Source: Phycisphaerae bacterium (GTDB lineage: Bacteria; Planctomycetota; Phycisphaerae; UBA1845; PWPN01). Taken from it: a stretch of DNA of 64,000 bases. The DNA is taken from NCBI GenBank assembly GCA_018003015.1, contig JAGNEZ010000028.1:1-64000 (forward strand), read 5' to 3'. Position 1 is the stretch's first letter, and each line of letters opens with the position of its first letter. Under the pieces are notes generated by a model that saw only the letters and a list, made by a program, of their open reading frames with translations, did not search any database and was not told the DNA's origin. Below are positions 32,887 to 41,533 of this stretch, in pieces. The translations under genes were made by a program, and so were the position numbers.

Positions 32887-34245
32887 ATGGGGTGCAGGTT
32901 GACCAGGCGGCAGTTTTCGGTCGGCGTTGTGGCGGCGGGTGTGGGTATGGCGGCCAGAAGTGCCACGGCGAAGGTACACGGGGCCAATGAGCGAATCCGT
33001 CTTGGGGTGATTGGCTTGGGCAACCGAGGCGACCAGCTGATCGACGCCTTTCGGCCTCACAAGGATGCATGGATCGCGGCCTTGTGTGATGTGTACGCCC
33101 CGTATGTCGAGTTTGCCAAGGAGAAGGTTGGCGGCGAGCTGTTTACGACCAAGGATTACCGTGCGTTGTTGGACCGCAAGGACGTCGACGCGGTGGTTAT
33201 TGCGACGCCCGACCACTGGCATGCCAAGCAGTTCGTGGATGCCTGTGCGGCGGGCAAGGATGTGTATGTCGAGAAGCCGCTGTCGCTGGTGGTGAATGAA
33301 GGGCGGAAGATGATCGAGGCGGCCAAGAGTGCGAACCGAGTGACCCAGATGGGTGTTCAGCGGAGGTCCTCTAAGGTCTGTGCCAAGATCGCGGAGCTGA
33401 TTCAGGGCGGGGCGATCGGCAAGGTGACGGCCTGCCGGTGCTTTCATCTGACCAATGAGTGGCCGCACGGGATCGGCAATCCGGCGGACTGTGATCCGCC
33501 GGCGGGCCTGGACTGGGATTTGTGGCTGGGGCCGGCGAGGAAGGTGCCCTACAACCCGAACCGGTGTTTCTATCGGTTTCGCTGGTTTCGGGAGTACTCG
33601 GGCGGGCAGTTGACCAACTTTGGAACGCACTGGCTGGATGTGATTCAGCGGGCGATCGGGCAGGATTCGCCTGGGGGCGTGTTCGCGGTGGGCAGCAAGG
33701 GGACGATCAAGGACAACCGGGAGATTCCGGACACGATGGAGGTGGTGTGGAACTATCCGAATGGGACGTTGGTGTCCTTCTGCCAGTACAATGCCAACGC
33801 CTCGGAGGGGGCACCGCGTTCGGCTCATATCGAGTTTCGGGGGACGGAGGGGACGATTCTGCTGGACGGCTCGGAGTCACTGCAGCTCATTCCGGAGGCG
33901 GTGCGGACGGATGAGATCCCGGCGCTGAATCCGCGCAACCGGCAGGGGAACTCGAGGCAGGCTCGGGCCACGACCCGGCCGGCGGACAAGGCCCTGACCT
34001 TCAAGGGCCGGACGGATACGGCTGACCACACGCGGAACTTCCTGGACTGCATCAAGACGCGCAGGCCGTGCGTATGCCCGGTCGAAATCGGGCATCGTTC
34101 GACGGCGACCACGCTGCTGGCGAATCTGGCGTACGACCGCGGTCGGTACCTGACGTGGGATGGGGAGAAGGAGCAGTTCACCAACGATTCCGAGGCCAAC
34201 AAGTTGCTGTCGTACGAATACCGGGCGCCGTGGAGGCTGGAATAG
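32887..34245 (+). CDS. TAT-exported Gfo/Idh/MocA family oxidoreductase
   Basis: 452 residues from ATG 32887, seven bases after GGGAGGA. A twin-arginine signal (LTRRQFSVGVVAAGVGMAAR) indicates folded export with its cofactor. The Rossmann domain (about 38-160) shows RLGVIGLGNRGDQLIDAF, VVIATPDHWHAKQFVDAC and the Lys of DVYVEKPLS. A C-terminal alpha/beta domain follows (GWDLWLGPAR-like GLDWDLWLGPAR, FRWFREYSGGQLTNFGTHWL). Family enzymes oxidise or reduce sugars or inositols with NAD(P), often tightly bound. Exported copies are common in planctomycetes and usually linked to glycan breakdown. The glycosidase and esterase genes that follow on the other strand fit that setting. Confidence 0.93.
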   Translation: MGCRLTRRQFSVGVVAAGVGMAARSATAKVHGANERIRLGVIGLGNRGDQLIDAFRPHKDAWIAALCDVYAPYVEFAKEKVGGELFTTKDYRALLDRKDVDAVVIATPDHWHAKQFVDACAAGKDVYVEKPLSLVVNEGRKMIEAAKSANRVTQMGVQRRSSKVCAKIAELIQGGAIGKVTACRCFHLTNEWPHGIGNPADCDPPAGLDWDLWLGPARKVPYNPNRCFYRFRWFREYSGGQLTNFGTHWLDVIQRAIGQDSPGGVFAVGSKGTIKDNREIPDTMEVVWNYPNGTLVSFCQYNANASEGAPRSAHIEFRGTEGTILLDGSESLQLIPEAVRTDEIPALNPRNRQGNSRQARATTRPADKALTFKGRTDTADHTRNFLDCIKTRRPCVCPVEIGHRSTATTLLANLAYDRGRYLTWDGEKEQFTNDSEANKLLSYEYRAPWRLE

Positions 34246-34330
34246 AGGAACAGGGGCGCCGAAGCATCGCCTCGACGAGAACGGTGTCGGGGGGGGGGCG
34301 GAGTTGACGGGTGCAGGGCGGGTACCTCTT

Positions 34331-36862
34331 TCACGATGTCGAAGGAACATCGGTAGTTCTTCTTCGCCTGCGGTGGTCCTGCTCCATCAGGTTCACCTCG
34401 CGCATTCTGCCGGTCTTGGGGTTCACGCGCAGGGTCTTGATTTCGAAGCCGTGGAGGATCACCTGTTGGCGAGCGCCGGCGAAGGGGATGGAGAGGGTGG
34501 TAGCGCGTTCACGTCCGGTGGGCTCGAACAGGCGGACGATGAGGTCATGGCCGCGGGCGGCTCGCTTGAAAGCGCTCAGTTGGACGATGTCGTCGTCGAG
34601 GATCGCCCCGGGCTGGGGTCGTTTACCCATGCCGGGCGGGTTGAATGACAGGGCGAAGGGGGTCTCGTTGCGGGCCAGGGCCTCGCGGTCGATGGCGGCC
34701 AGCCGCCGGGCGGCGCGGTCGCCGTTCAGCCAGAAGCGGAACAGTCGCTCGCCCTGGTCCTGACGGGGGCTATAGCGGTCCTGGGGCATGATGGTTCGCT
34801 TGAGCAGCGGGTGGCCGGAGTAAGCCGGTGAGCGCATCAGGGTGAGCCGCAGGCCGTCGGTGGGGGTGAAGTCGGAGCCGTAGACGCCGTCGTTAATGCA
34901 GGTCAGGGCCCGGTTGTCTTTTCTGGATACCACTGCCACCCATTTCTGAGCGACGGCCTCCTCGCCGTTCTTTGGGAGGGTGCCGACGCCGAAGGCGAGC
35001 TGGCCGCGGTACTCGGGCGCGGTGGCGGTAGTCGGGACCGCCAGCTTGAGCATCTTGTCCTTCTCGTTCCAGTGGACGCGGGTCTCGACCTCGATTTCCG
35101 TACCGCGTTTAGGCAGCTTGTAGCGTTGGCAGATGAACGAATCGCGGTAGCCGAAGACGGCCTCGATCACGCTGCGGACCTGGCCGTCTTCGATCACCCG
35201 CACCGAAGGCAGCTGGCCGTGGGTGACGCCGGAGAATTGGGTTCCGAGCTTGCGAGGCAGGAGCTTGAAGCGGCCGGCCAGTTTGCGGAAGCTGCGGACG
35301 GTCATGCCCCACGGGTCCTCGTTATCCTTCATGACCAGGGGCTGAAAGGCATTGCGGCCGAGGTAGTCGACGCCGTTGGCGCGGTAGCGGTCGACCAGGC
35401 CGGTGCGGGTGTTGACGATGACTTCGAGTTCCTTGGTCTTGAAGCGGATGCGGCGGTTGGATTCCCTGAGTCTGGGAGGGGGCTTGCGTGGCAGGACCTT
35501 GAATCGGCAGTCGAATCGGTTCATTTGCGAAGGGGCGAGTTCGGCATTGAAGACCATGCGTTTGCGCCAGTCGAGCGGCAGGTTGCTCAGTTCTTTCTCG
35601 GCCTGAGAGGGGACCGGCTTTCCCGCGTGATAGACGGTGGGCAGGGTGAACTCGTCCTTCCAGTTAGCGTCGGCCAGCTGGAACTCGCACTCGACGATGG
35701 TTTTCACCGGGTAGGGGTGGGGGTTGTAGACCAGGATAGGGATCTCGTTGGGTCTGGCCTTGGGCTGACCGGCGGCCAGGGCGAAGAAGGCCCGGGCCTT
35801 GACGCGTGAGAGGATCTCGAGTCCGCGGTCCATCAGGCGCAGCGATGACTCTTCGACCGGCTGGATAGATGAGCCGGGCAGGATGTCGTGGAACTCGCCG
35901 TGCATGAGGTCGCAGGCCGCGTCGTGCAGTTCGGCCGTCGGGTAGGCCATGAGTTGCTGGCTGGCGGCGGTCGCGGCCATCTTCTCGGTCGTGTAGAGTT
36001 CGTTCTCGAGCTGGCGGTGCCGCTGCTTGACTCGGACCATGGACGTGTAGCATCCGACGCCCCAGGGGTTCAGATCGCGATTGACCACCTTCAGTTTACC
36101 GCGGATCTTCCTGACCTCTTTGAAATAGGCTTCGGGGGTCGAGTGGAGGAGCTCGACGTGTCTGAGCGTGCGTTGCAGCCCGCGGATGGCTTTGAGGTCG
36201 ACGCGTGAGGCACCGCCGCCGTGGTTGCCGACGCCCCAGAGCATTGCCCCGAAGTGGGGGTTGGGATGGTCCGTTTGCCAGTCGTGGATTTTCCTAGCGA
36301 CCTTGGCGAGCTGCGAGCTGTACCAGCCCACGACCCGCGAGGCGAACACACGGGAGCCGTCGCAGCCCTGCCAGATGAAATCGTGGTTCGGGAGGGTCAG
36401 GTCGCGGCTGTCCGGTCGGCAGAAGAGATATGAATCGTAGCCGCTTTTGGCGAGGATCTGTACGAGGCCCTGGGTGTGGCCGAAGGGATCGAAGTTGATG
36501 GCGGTGGTTGGCTCGACGTCGAACTTGTCCCTGAAGTAGGTCTTGCCCATGAGGATTTGCCGGACGAAGGACTCGCCGGAAGGCATGTTGCAGTCGGGTT
36601 GCAGATACCAGCCGCCCATGATGTGCCATCGACCTTCGCGGACGAGCTTCTGGATGCGTTTGAACAGGGTGGGCTCATATTCCTCGACCCACTTGTAGAG
36701 AATAACCTCGTTGTGGTTGAAGACGAAGCCGGGGGACTCCTCGATGAGATCGGCCGCGGTGCGGAAGGTGGAGATTGCAGCGGCGGCGCCTTCCTGCCAT
36801 TCCCATAGCCAGACGGGGTCGAGATGGGCGTTGCAGATCATATGGATTCGTCGTCGGGCCAT
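34331..36862 (-). CDS. Alpha-mannosidase (GH38)
   Basis: 843 residues from ATG 36862 after GAAAGGAGAACC. GH38 catalytic domain with zinc-binding ICNAHLDPVWLWEW near residue 10, and the nucleophile Asp in AINFDPFGHTQGLVQILAKS. The second zinc His comes in GEFHDILPGSS with VEESS following. A helical middle domain and large beta C-terminal domains (about 400-843) complete the fold. No signal peptide, so cytoplasmic. It cleaves alpha-mannosides such as N-glycan or mannan fragments. It is the second gene of a minus-strand pair with the exported alpha/beta hydrolase (33-base gap). Confidence 0.93.
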   Translation of the reverse strand: MARRRIHMICNAHLDPVWLWEWQEGAAAAISTFRTAADLIEESPGFVFNHNEVILYKWVEEYEPTLFKRIQKLVREGRWHIMGGWYLQPDCNMPSGESFVRQILMGKTYFRDKFDVEPTTAINFDPFGHTQGLVQILAKSGYDSYLFCRPDSRDLTLPNHDFIWQGCDGSRVFASRVVGWYSSQLAKVARKIHDWQTDHPNPHFGAMLWGVGNHGGGASRVDLKAIRGLQRTLRHVELLHSTPEAYFKEVRKIRGKLKVVNRDLNPWGVGCYTSMVRVKQRHRQLENELYTTEKMAATAASQQLMAYPTAELHDAACDLMHGEFHDILPGSSIQPVEESSLRLMDRGLEILSRVKARAFFALAAGQPKARPNEIPILVYNPHPYPVKTIVECEFQLADANWKDEFTLPTVYHAGKPVPSQAEKELSNLPLDWRKRMVFNAELAPSQMNRFDCRFKVLPRKPPPRLRESNRRIRFKTKELEVIVNTRTGLVDRYRANGVDYLGRNAFQPLVMKDNEDPWGMTVRSFRKLAGRFKLLPRKLGTQFSGVTHGQLPSVRVIEDGQVRSVIEAVFGYRDSFICQRYKLPKRGTEIEVETRVHWNEKDKMLKLAVPTTATAPEYRGQLAFGVGTLPKNGEEAVAQKWVAVVSRKDNRALTCINDGVYGSDFTPTDGLRLTLMRSPAYSGHPLLKRTIMPQDRYSPRQDQGERLFRFWLNGDRAARRLAAIDREALARNETPFALSFNPPGMGKRPQPGAILDDDIVQLSAFKRAARGHDLIVRLFEPTGRERATTLSIPFAGARQQVILHGFEIKTLRVNPKTGRMREVNLMEQDHRRRRRTTDVPSTS

Positions 36863-36894
36863 GGTTCTCCTTTCGGTCTTCCTGGAGAGGGGAG

Positions 36895-38262
36895 TCATTG
36901 TGTTTCATCGTGGCCTGGAGCGTCTTTGGTCTTGCGGTCTGCGGCAACGGACTCGATCCAGGCCGCGAGGTCTGCGACGACCTGGACATCCACGTGGCCG
37001 GGCTTGCCGTATTCGGCGGGGGTGGACGGGCCGCTGCCCGGGATGAACAGGTGGTTGAGCTTGTCGTAGAGCCTGAAGGTGACATTCTCGCGAGTACCGA
37101 GGGTCTTCTTCCACAGGTCGAAATCGGTTTTGGTGACTTGGTAGTCCCGGCCGCCCTGGGCGATGAGGATGGGGGTGGTCAGCCCCGCCGCCACCTCGAT
37201 GGGTTTGAGCGTGTGCATGCGGGCCAGGTAGGTGGCGGGCATGCCGACCTTCTCGGTCAGGCCGTCCGTCTTGCCCTGGCGGATGAGGGCCGTTGCTTCC
37301 CGGAGGATGCGGAGCCTCTTGTGGTCGTCGTCGGAGATGGAGCCGTCGAGGCCGGCCAGATACTCGGTCTGTTCATCGATCAGGTCGAGGATCGAGCGTG
37401 CGTTGCCGGCCAGGAGGGCGATGCCAGCCAGCTTGCTGTCTCGCCTGGCGATGAATGGTGCTGCGAAGGCGCCGAGGCTGTGGCCGGCGAGGAAAACGCG
37501 TTTGGGGTCGATGTCCGCGCGTTTCCGCAGCAGTTCGGCGGCGGCGACGGCGTCCTCGATGGTCTCGGTTTCGAGGGTCCACTCCTCCGGTTTCACCGCG
37601 GTGGGGTACTGGTGGGTGCGTTTCTGGTACCGGAGCACGGCCACGCCGCGGGAAGCCAGCCCGAGGGCGAGATCGCGGAACGGTTTGTTTGCCGCGACGG
37701 TCTCATCTTGGTCGTGTGGGCCGGAGCCGTGGACCAGCAGCACGGCGGGGTGTGGGCCGGGTCTGGTTGGCAGTGTGAGGGTGCCGGGCAGTGGGAACTG
37801 TCCTGCGGAGACGGTGATCTTCTCTTCGCGGCAGGCCTTGGGATCGGCGTAGGGGGGCGGCCGGTAGGGGGCATCGGGCTCGACGGCATCGAACCACAAG
37901 CCGGACAGGCGATCCGCGTCGTCGAGGACGATTCGCAGCGTGGCCTTGCCGCGTTCGAACCGGCAGACGAAGCGGACCACATGGGCTCCTGGGACCTTGG
38001 CGTATGTGGCCGACTCTTCGGAACGGTAGGGGCCGACTTTGGTGGTGATTCCGGTCCAGGTCTGCTCGGCCTGCTGGGGGCTGAACGCGGCCTTGACCTT
38101 CTCGTCGGCCGCGGCGACGAACTCTGTGAACTCGCCGCGAGTGAGCAGTTTCAGCAGGTCGCGGGCTCGAACGGTCTTGGCATCGGGTTCGGCCTTATTC
38201 GCGAAGCAGGGGCAGGCGCCCAGGGTGATTGCCAGCAGGAGACAGTTCTTGAGGAGTTGCAT
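36895..38262 (-). CDS. Exported alpha/beta hydrolase with DUF3887-like N-terminal domain
   Basis: 455 residues. Signal peptide (LLKNCLLLAITLGACPCFAN), then a small domain (about 28-125: ARDLLKLLTRGEFTEFVAAA, VKAAFSPQQAEQTWTGI, RFERGKATLRIVLDD) matching the DUF3887 type. An alpha/beta hydrolase (about 140-450) follows: oxyanion region VLLVHGSGPHDQDET, nucleophile elbow VFLAGHSLGAFAA, Asp in LIAQGGRDYQVT and His in DKLNHLFIP. The full Ser-Asp-His triad is therefore visible. Such proteins act as esterases, and substrate is unknown. It is first in the minus-strand pair with the GH38 gene. Confidence 0.88.
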   Translation of the reverse strand: MQLLKNCLLLAITLGACPCFANKAEPDAKTVRARDLLKLLTRGEFTEFVAAADEKVKAAFSPQQAEQTWTGITTKVGPYRSEESATYAKVPGAHVVRFVCRFERGKATLRIVLDDADRLSGLWFDAVEPDAPYRPPPYADPKACREEKITVSAGQFPLPGTLTLPTRPGPHPAVLLVHGSGPHDQDETVAANKPFRDLALGLASRGVAVLRYQKRTHQYPTAVKPEEWTLETETIEDAVAAAELLRKRADIDPKRVFLAGHSLGAFAAPFIARRDSKLAGIALLAGNARSILDLIDEQTEYLAGLDGSISDDDHKRLRILREATALIRQGKTDGLTEKVGMPATYLARMHTLKPIEVAAGLTTPILIAQGGRDYQVTKTDFDLWKKTLGTRENVTFRLYDKLNHLFIPGSGPSTPAEYGKPGHVDVQVVADLAAWIESVAADRKTKDAPGHDETQ

Positions 38263-38344
38263 AGATGCAGCCTAGCCATGCCTGTCGATCTCGGCAAGGC
38301 TTCTCGCCGGGCGTGGTGGTGTTGCGTTGGGTTCCGCGTTGGGG

Positions 38345-38373
38345 TTGACTATTGTCTGGTGAAGGGCCATATT
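38345..38373 (+). promoter_or_regulatory. Promoter-like pair upstream of the 2-hydroxyacid dehydrogenase gene
   Basis: TTGACT (38345-38350), 17-base spacer, CATATT (38368-38373). If used it would give a 5' leader of about 335 bases containing the alternative hairpins at 38473-38505. Confidence 0.42.
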
Positions 38374-38472
38374 GGGTTTCGTGCCAGCGGGGAGAGCCGG
38401 GCATCCGGCGGCTGAAGGGGCAAGTGTTCAAGTTGCCGTTGAGCACGAGACTCTCGGGCAGATAAGGCGCTG

Positions 38473-38505
38473 GCTCCGATAGCCGATATCGGGAGCAGGG
38501 CTCCC
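38473..38505 (+). promoter_or_regulatory. Mutually exclusive hairpins, possible leader switch
   Basis: GCTCCGATA (38473-38481) can pair with TATCGGGAGC (38487-38496, one bulged G). The same GGGAGC (38491-38496) can instead pair perfectly with GCTCCC (38500-38505) over a three-base loop. One segment thus has two competing partners, the geometry of attenuators and riboswitches. No T-tract follows, so control of translation or RNA stability would be more likely than termination. Confidence 0.35.
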
Positions 38506-38714
38506 GGAGTCCGGCGCGAACTTCTGGAGAGTCGCCGCTCGAGGTAAGGCTGCGAGCAAGGACCGGCCCCGAGCTTCCACGACAGAGGTATTCCCTCAGA
38601 GGCCAGTTGAAGACTGCGATGAGTTGCCGGCCGTGCCGCGGGTGGTGCGCGGGTTCAGGGATGGGTTCTTTCCGTCCGAGGCTTGGGTTTGGGACTTGCG
38701 AGAGGACGGTGTTC

Positions 38715-39668
38715 ATGAAGATCGTGGTGCTGGACGGATACACGCTGAATCCTGGCGACAATCCCTGGATCGAAGTGGCGAAGCTGGGCGAGCTGGTGGT
38801 CTACGATCGCACGCCGGCGGATCAGATTCTGACCCGTTCGGGCGGGGCGGCCATTCTGCTCACCAACAAGACTCCTCTGATTGCCGAGATGATCGCCCGA
38901 CTGCCGGAGCTGAGGTACATTGCGGTTTTGGCCACGGGATACAACGTGGTGGATGTGGTCGCCGCCCGGAAGCGTGGCATTCCCGTGTCGAACGTGCCGG
39001 TTTACGGCACGGACTCTGTGGCCCAGTTTGTCTTTGCTCTCCTGCTGGAGATGTGTCACAACGTGGCTCTGCATAGTCGGCTGATCCACGCGGGGGAATG
39101 GTCTCGGCGGGAGTGGTGCTTTTGGGACGCGCCGCTGATCGAGCTGGCCGGCCTGAAGATGGGTCTGATCGGCTTTGGCCGGATCGGGCGGCGGGTTGGG
39201 GAACTGGCCCACGCCTTCGGGATGGAAGTCCTGGCGTTCGACAGTTTTCGGGGAAGCGATCCGTCGTTCCGTCCGTTTTCCTGGTGTGGGCTGGAGGAGG
39301 TTTTCGCTCGGGCCGACGTGGTTTCGCTGCACTGCCCGTTGACCGTGGAGAACACGGGACTGGTAGACGCCAGGCTGCTGGGGCTGATGAAGCAGGGGGC
39401 TTTTCTGATCAATACTGCCCGTGGTCCGCTGGTTCGCGAGCAGGACCTGGCCGAGGCGTTGTGTTCGGGCAAGCTGGCGGGTGCGGCCCTTGATGTTGTC
39501 ACCGAGGAGCCGATCGGCGCTGGGAGTCCGTTGCTTTTGGCTCCGCGCTGCATTCTGACTCCGCACATCGCCTGGGCGACGGCCTCGGCTCGCAAGCGGC
39601 TGACCGAGACGACCGCCAAGAACGTGGCCGCTTTTCTTCGCGGGGCGCCGATCAACGTGGTGAATTAA
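38715..39668 (+). CDS. D-2-hydroxyacid dehydrogenase (glycerate dehydrogenase-like)
   Basis: 317 residues from ATG 38715 after GAGAGGACGGTGTTC. NAD-dependent D-2-hydroxyacid dehydrogenase: the substrate domain has the conserved AVLATGYNVVDVVAARKRGI and SVAQFVFALLLEMCHN, and the nucleotide-binding motif is MGLIGFGRIGRRV. The catalytic Arg is in LINTARGPLV, Glu in DVVTEEPI and His in CILTPHIAWA. The overall look is closest to hydroxypyruvate reductase/glycerate dehydrogenase, which interconverts hydroxypyruvate and glycerate. A glycerate kinase gene 5 kb downstream supports that reading but does not prove it. Confidence 0.9.
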   Translation: MKIVVLDGYTLNPGDNPWIEVAKLGELVVYDRTPADQILTRSGGAAILLTNKTPLIAEMIARLPELRYIAVLATGYNVVDVVAARKRGIPVSNVPVYGTDSVAQFVFALLLEMCHNVALHSRLIHAGEWSRREWCFWDAPLIELAGLKMGLIGFGRIGRRVGELAHAFGMEVLAFDSFRGSDPSFRPFSWCGLEEVFARADVVSLHCPLTVENTGLVDARLLGLMKQGAFLINTARGPLVREQDLAEALCSGKLAGAALDVVTEEPIGAGSPLLLAPRCILTPHIAWATASARKRLTETTAKNVAAFLRGAPINVVN

Positions 39669-39972
39669 GGCTGATCAAGGTCGAGGGTGACGGCCGATCC
39701 GCGTGCCGACCGTCGGTTTTGGGGTGACGGATGGCTGGTGTCGGTTCCGGCTGTTTGGTGGTAGATTTGCAGGCAAGAGGCCTGTCTGTGCGACTCGCAG
39801 AGCGTCTTCAGCGGTGTGGGAGTCGAACGACTTTTGCGGTCTCGATCGAGGCAACGGTCTGGGTGTGCAAGGGTCGCGGCATCTCTTCCCTCCAGCCGGT
39901 TGTGAGGAATCCACCCATTCCGGACAACGTTGTTCGGGCTGTCTCCGAGGCCATCGAGGATGGCAAGACGGG
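39669..39972. other. Convergent intergenic region, weak terminator only
   Basis: 304 bases between convergent genes. A short imperfect hairpin with GACGG (39689-39693) and CCGTC (39710-39714) followed by TTTT (39717-39720) could end the plus-strand dehydrogenase transcript. Nothing else recognised. Confidence 0.4.
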
Positions 39973-41370
39973 CTACTTGGCGTTCTCCGCCGGCTGGCTC
40001 GCGCCGGCCTCGATTGGTTTGACACGGAGGTTGGTGAACTGGACGGTCATTGGTTCGTCGCGGTGGAGCTGCAGGGAGAAGATGCCGAAGCGGGGTTTGG
40101 TGGTGTCGGTTTCGGTGTAGTCGGCGGTGACCAGGCCGTTGGTCTTGATGATGATGCGCGGGCCCTGGGCGATGACCTCCATCTCGTTCCAGTCCTTGAG
40201 GTTGACCACTTTCTCGGCCTTGCCGGTCCATCCGTCGACCAGTCGTCGCCGGCCGTTCTGTTCGTGCAGGTTGCCCCAGCCGTCAGGCACGACGTCGGCC
40301 TGGTAGCCGGCGACTTCGTACTCGGGCAGTTCCTCGCTGCGGAACTGCACGCCGGTGTTGCCGCTGATGTACTTGACGCTGAAGCGGAGCACGAAGTCGA
40401 TGTACTCGCCGGGGGCGATGGCGTTGGAGTTTTTGGTCAGGCCTTTGGGGTGGGAGTCGCCGATGATGATGCCGTTCTCGACCCTCCAGAGTGCCGGGTC
40501 ATAGCGCCATTCGTCGAGGGCGTTGCCGTTGAACAGAGGCAGGAAGCCGTCGAGCATTTCCGCCTCGCTCACCACGGTTGGCGGCCCGAGCCGGCCGCCG
40601 GCCCAGCGGGTGCCGTTGGCCAGCAGTTTCAGGAATGCCGGCTCGGTGTGGGACTTCTCGTCGTGGCCGAACATGATCGAGAAGACGCGAGCGCCGGCGT
40701 ACCGTGTTGTCCAGACCATGGGTTCCGGCTTGCTGCGTTTACCCCGAGGCTCGGCGGTCTGCACGATGACGTGGTTATCCTCGATCCACTCCTCGGCCAG
40801 GTAGGGCTCGTCGCTGATCTTGAACTCCATGGGCACGTTCCTGGCAATCGGATGGTCGCTGTCCACGACCACGGACTCGAAGGAGGTGAACGGGTCGTGT
40901 CCGCGCACGACGCAGCCGACGATCCTGCGCCATTCCGGCCAGGGCTGGAACGAGTAGAGGGCGCAGTGCATTGCCACCAGGCCCTTGCCTTGCCGGAGCG
41001 CTCCGAGGATCGCTTCGCGCTGGGCGTCCGTCAGCTTGTCGTCCTGGCAGTTGTTGAACATCATGACATCACACTTGCTCAACTCGTCGGGTGTGAGGAT
41101 GCCGAGATCGCCGACCACGCGGACTTCCAAGTCGCGGTCCTTGGCGAGGTTGTCGGCCAGCTTCTTAGGCAGTGTGTCATAGTTGTGAGCCTGGCCGGCG
41201 GCGATCATCAGGACTTTGAGGGGAGGCAGGGTAGTGATCGATGGCGGTCTGGTGGTCGGCGACGGCTTCGTGGTCTGAGCCTGGGTGGGGATTGTGACCA
41301 GTCCCAGCAGGGCCGCCATGACGGTCGACACGATGGCGCTCTGGATCCAACGCGAACGCTGCCTCTTCAT
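39973..41370 (-). CDS. Exported ThuA-domain protein fused to DUF1080 domain
   Basis: 465 residues from ATG 41370, just after GGAGACGAAC. A signal peptide (SAIVSTVMAALLGLVTIPTQ) is followed by a ThuA-like class I glutamine-amidotransferase fold (about 48-265: KVLMIAAGQAHNYDTLPKKL, GLVAMHCALYSFQPWPEWRR, GARVFSIMFGHDEKSHTEPA). A DUF1080 concanavalin-like domain (about 275-450: LPLFNGNALDEW, YISGNTGVQFRSEELPEYEV, DWNEMEVIAQGPRIIIKTNG) follows. DUF1080 proteins include 3-keto-disaccharide hydrolases, and ThuA proteins are linked to trehalose and keto-sugar use. This fusion is common in planctomycetes and probably acts on oxidised sugars in the periplasm, together with Gfo/Idh/MocA enzymes. Confidence 0.9.
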   Translation of the reverse strand: MKRQRSRWIQSAIVSTVMAALLGLVTIPTQAQTTKPSPTTRPPSITTLPPLKVLMIAAGQAHNYDTLPKKLADNLAKDRDLEVRVVGDLGILTPDELSKCDVMMFNNCQDDKLTDAQREAILGALRQGKGLVAMHCALYSFQPWPEWRRIVGCVVRGHDPFTSFESVVVDSDHPIARNVPMEFKISDEPYLAEEWIEDNHVIVQTAEPRGKRSKPEPMVWTTRYAGARVFSIMFGHDEKSHTEPAFLKLLANGTRWAGGRLGPPTVVSEAEMLDGFLPLFNGNALDEWRYDPALWRVENGIIIGDSHPKGLTKNSNAIAPGEYIDFVLRFSVKYISGNTGVQFRSEELPEYEVAGYQADVVPDGWGNLHEQNGRRRLVDGWTGKAEKVVNLKDWNEMEVIAQGPRIIIKTNGLVTADYTETDTTKPRFGIFSLQLHRDEPMTVQFTNLRVKPIEAGASQPAENAK

Positions 41371-41533
41371 GTTCGTCTCCTGGCCTTGGCCGTTGGCGGG
41401 ACTCGCGTCGGCCGGTTTGGTGGGGCTTCGGCCGGAGCGCCAGTCCTCGGTCTCGCTTCTCAAGTTCCTCCGGGTTACCTAGTATAATGCCATCCTGGCG
41501 CGACGACGACCCTTTGAGACAGGAGAGGTCCTC

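Larger units (their letters stand above)
38263..38714 (+). other. Divergent intergenic region with promoter and alternative hairpins
   Basis: 452 bases between the divergent hydrolase and 2-hydroxyacid dehydrogenase genes. It contains the promoter-like pair at 38345-38373 and two mutually exclusive stem-loops at 38473-38505, described separately. No reading frame looks real. Confidence 0.5.

Noticed and set aside
32419-33828. 469-codon minus-strand open frame
   Set aside because: Antisense of the Gfo/Idh/MocA gene. Its translation is rich in Arg, Pro, His and Leu with no motif, a usual shadow in GC-rich DNA.
36775-38415. 546-codon plus-strand open frame
   Set aside because: Opposite the alpha/beta hydrolase gene with its full catalytic triad. 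The Gly/Asp/Val-rich translation is a shadow.
39703-41487. 594-codon plus-strand open frame
   Set aside because: Lies opposite the ThuA-DUF1080 gene, which has a signal peptide, a ribosome binding site and domain motifs. The plus frame has none.
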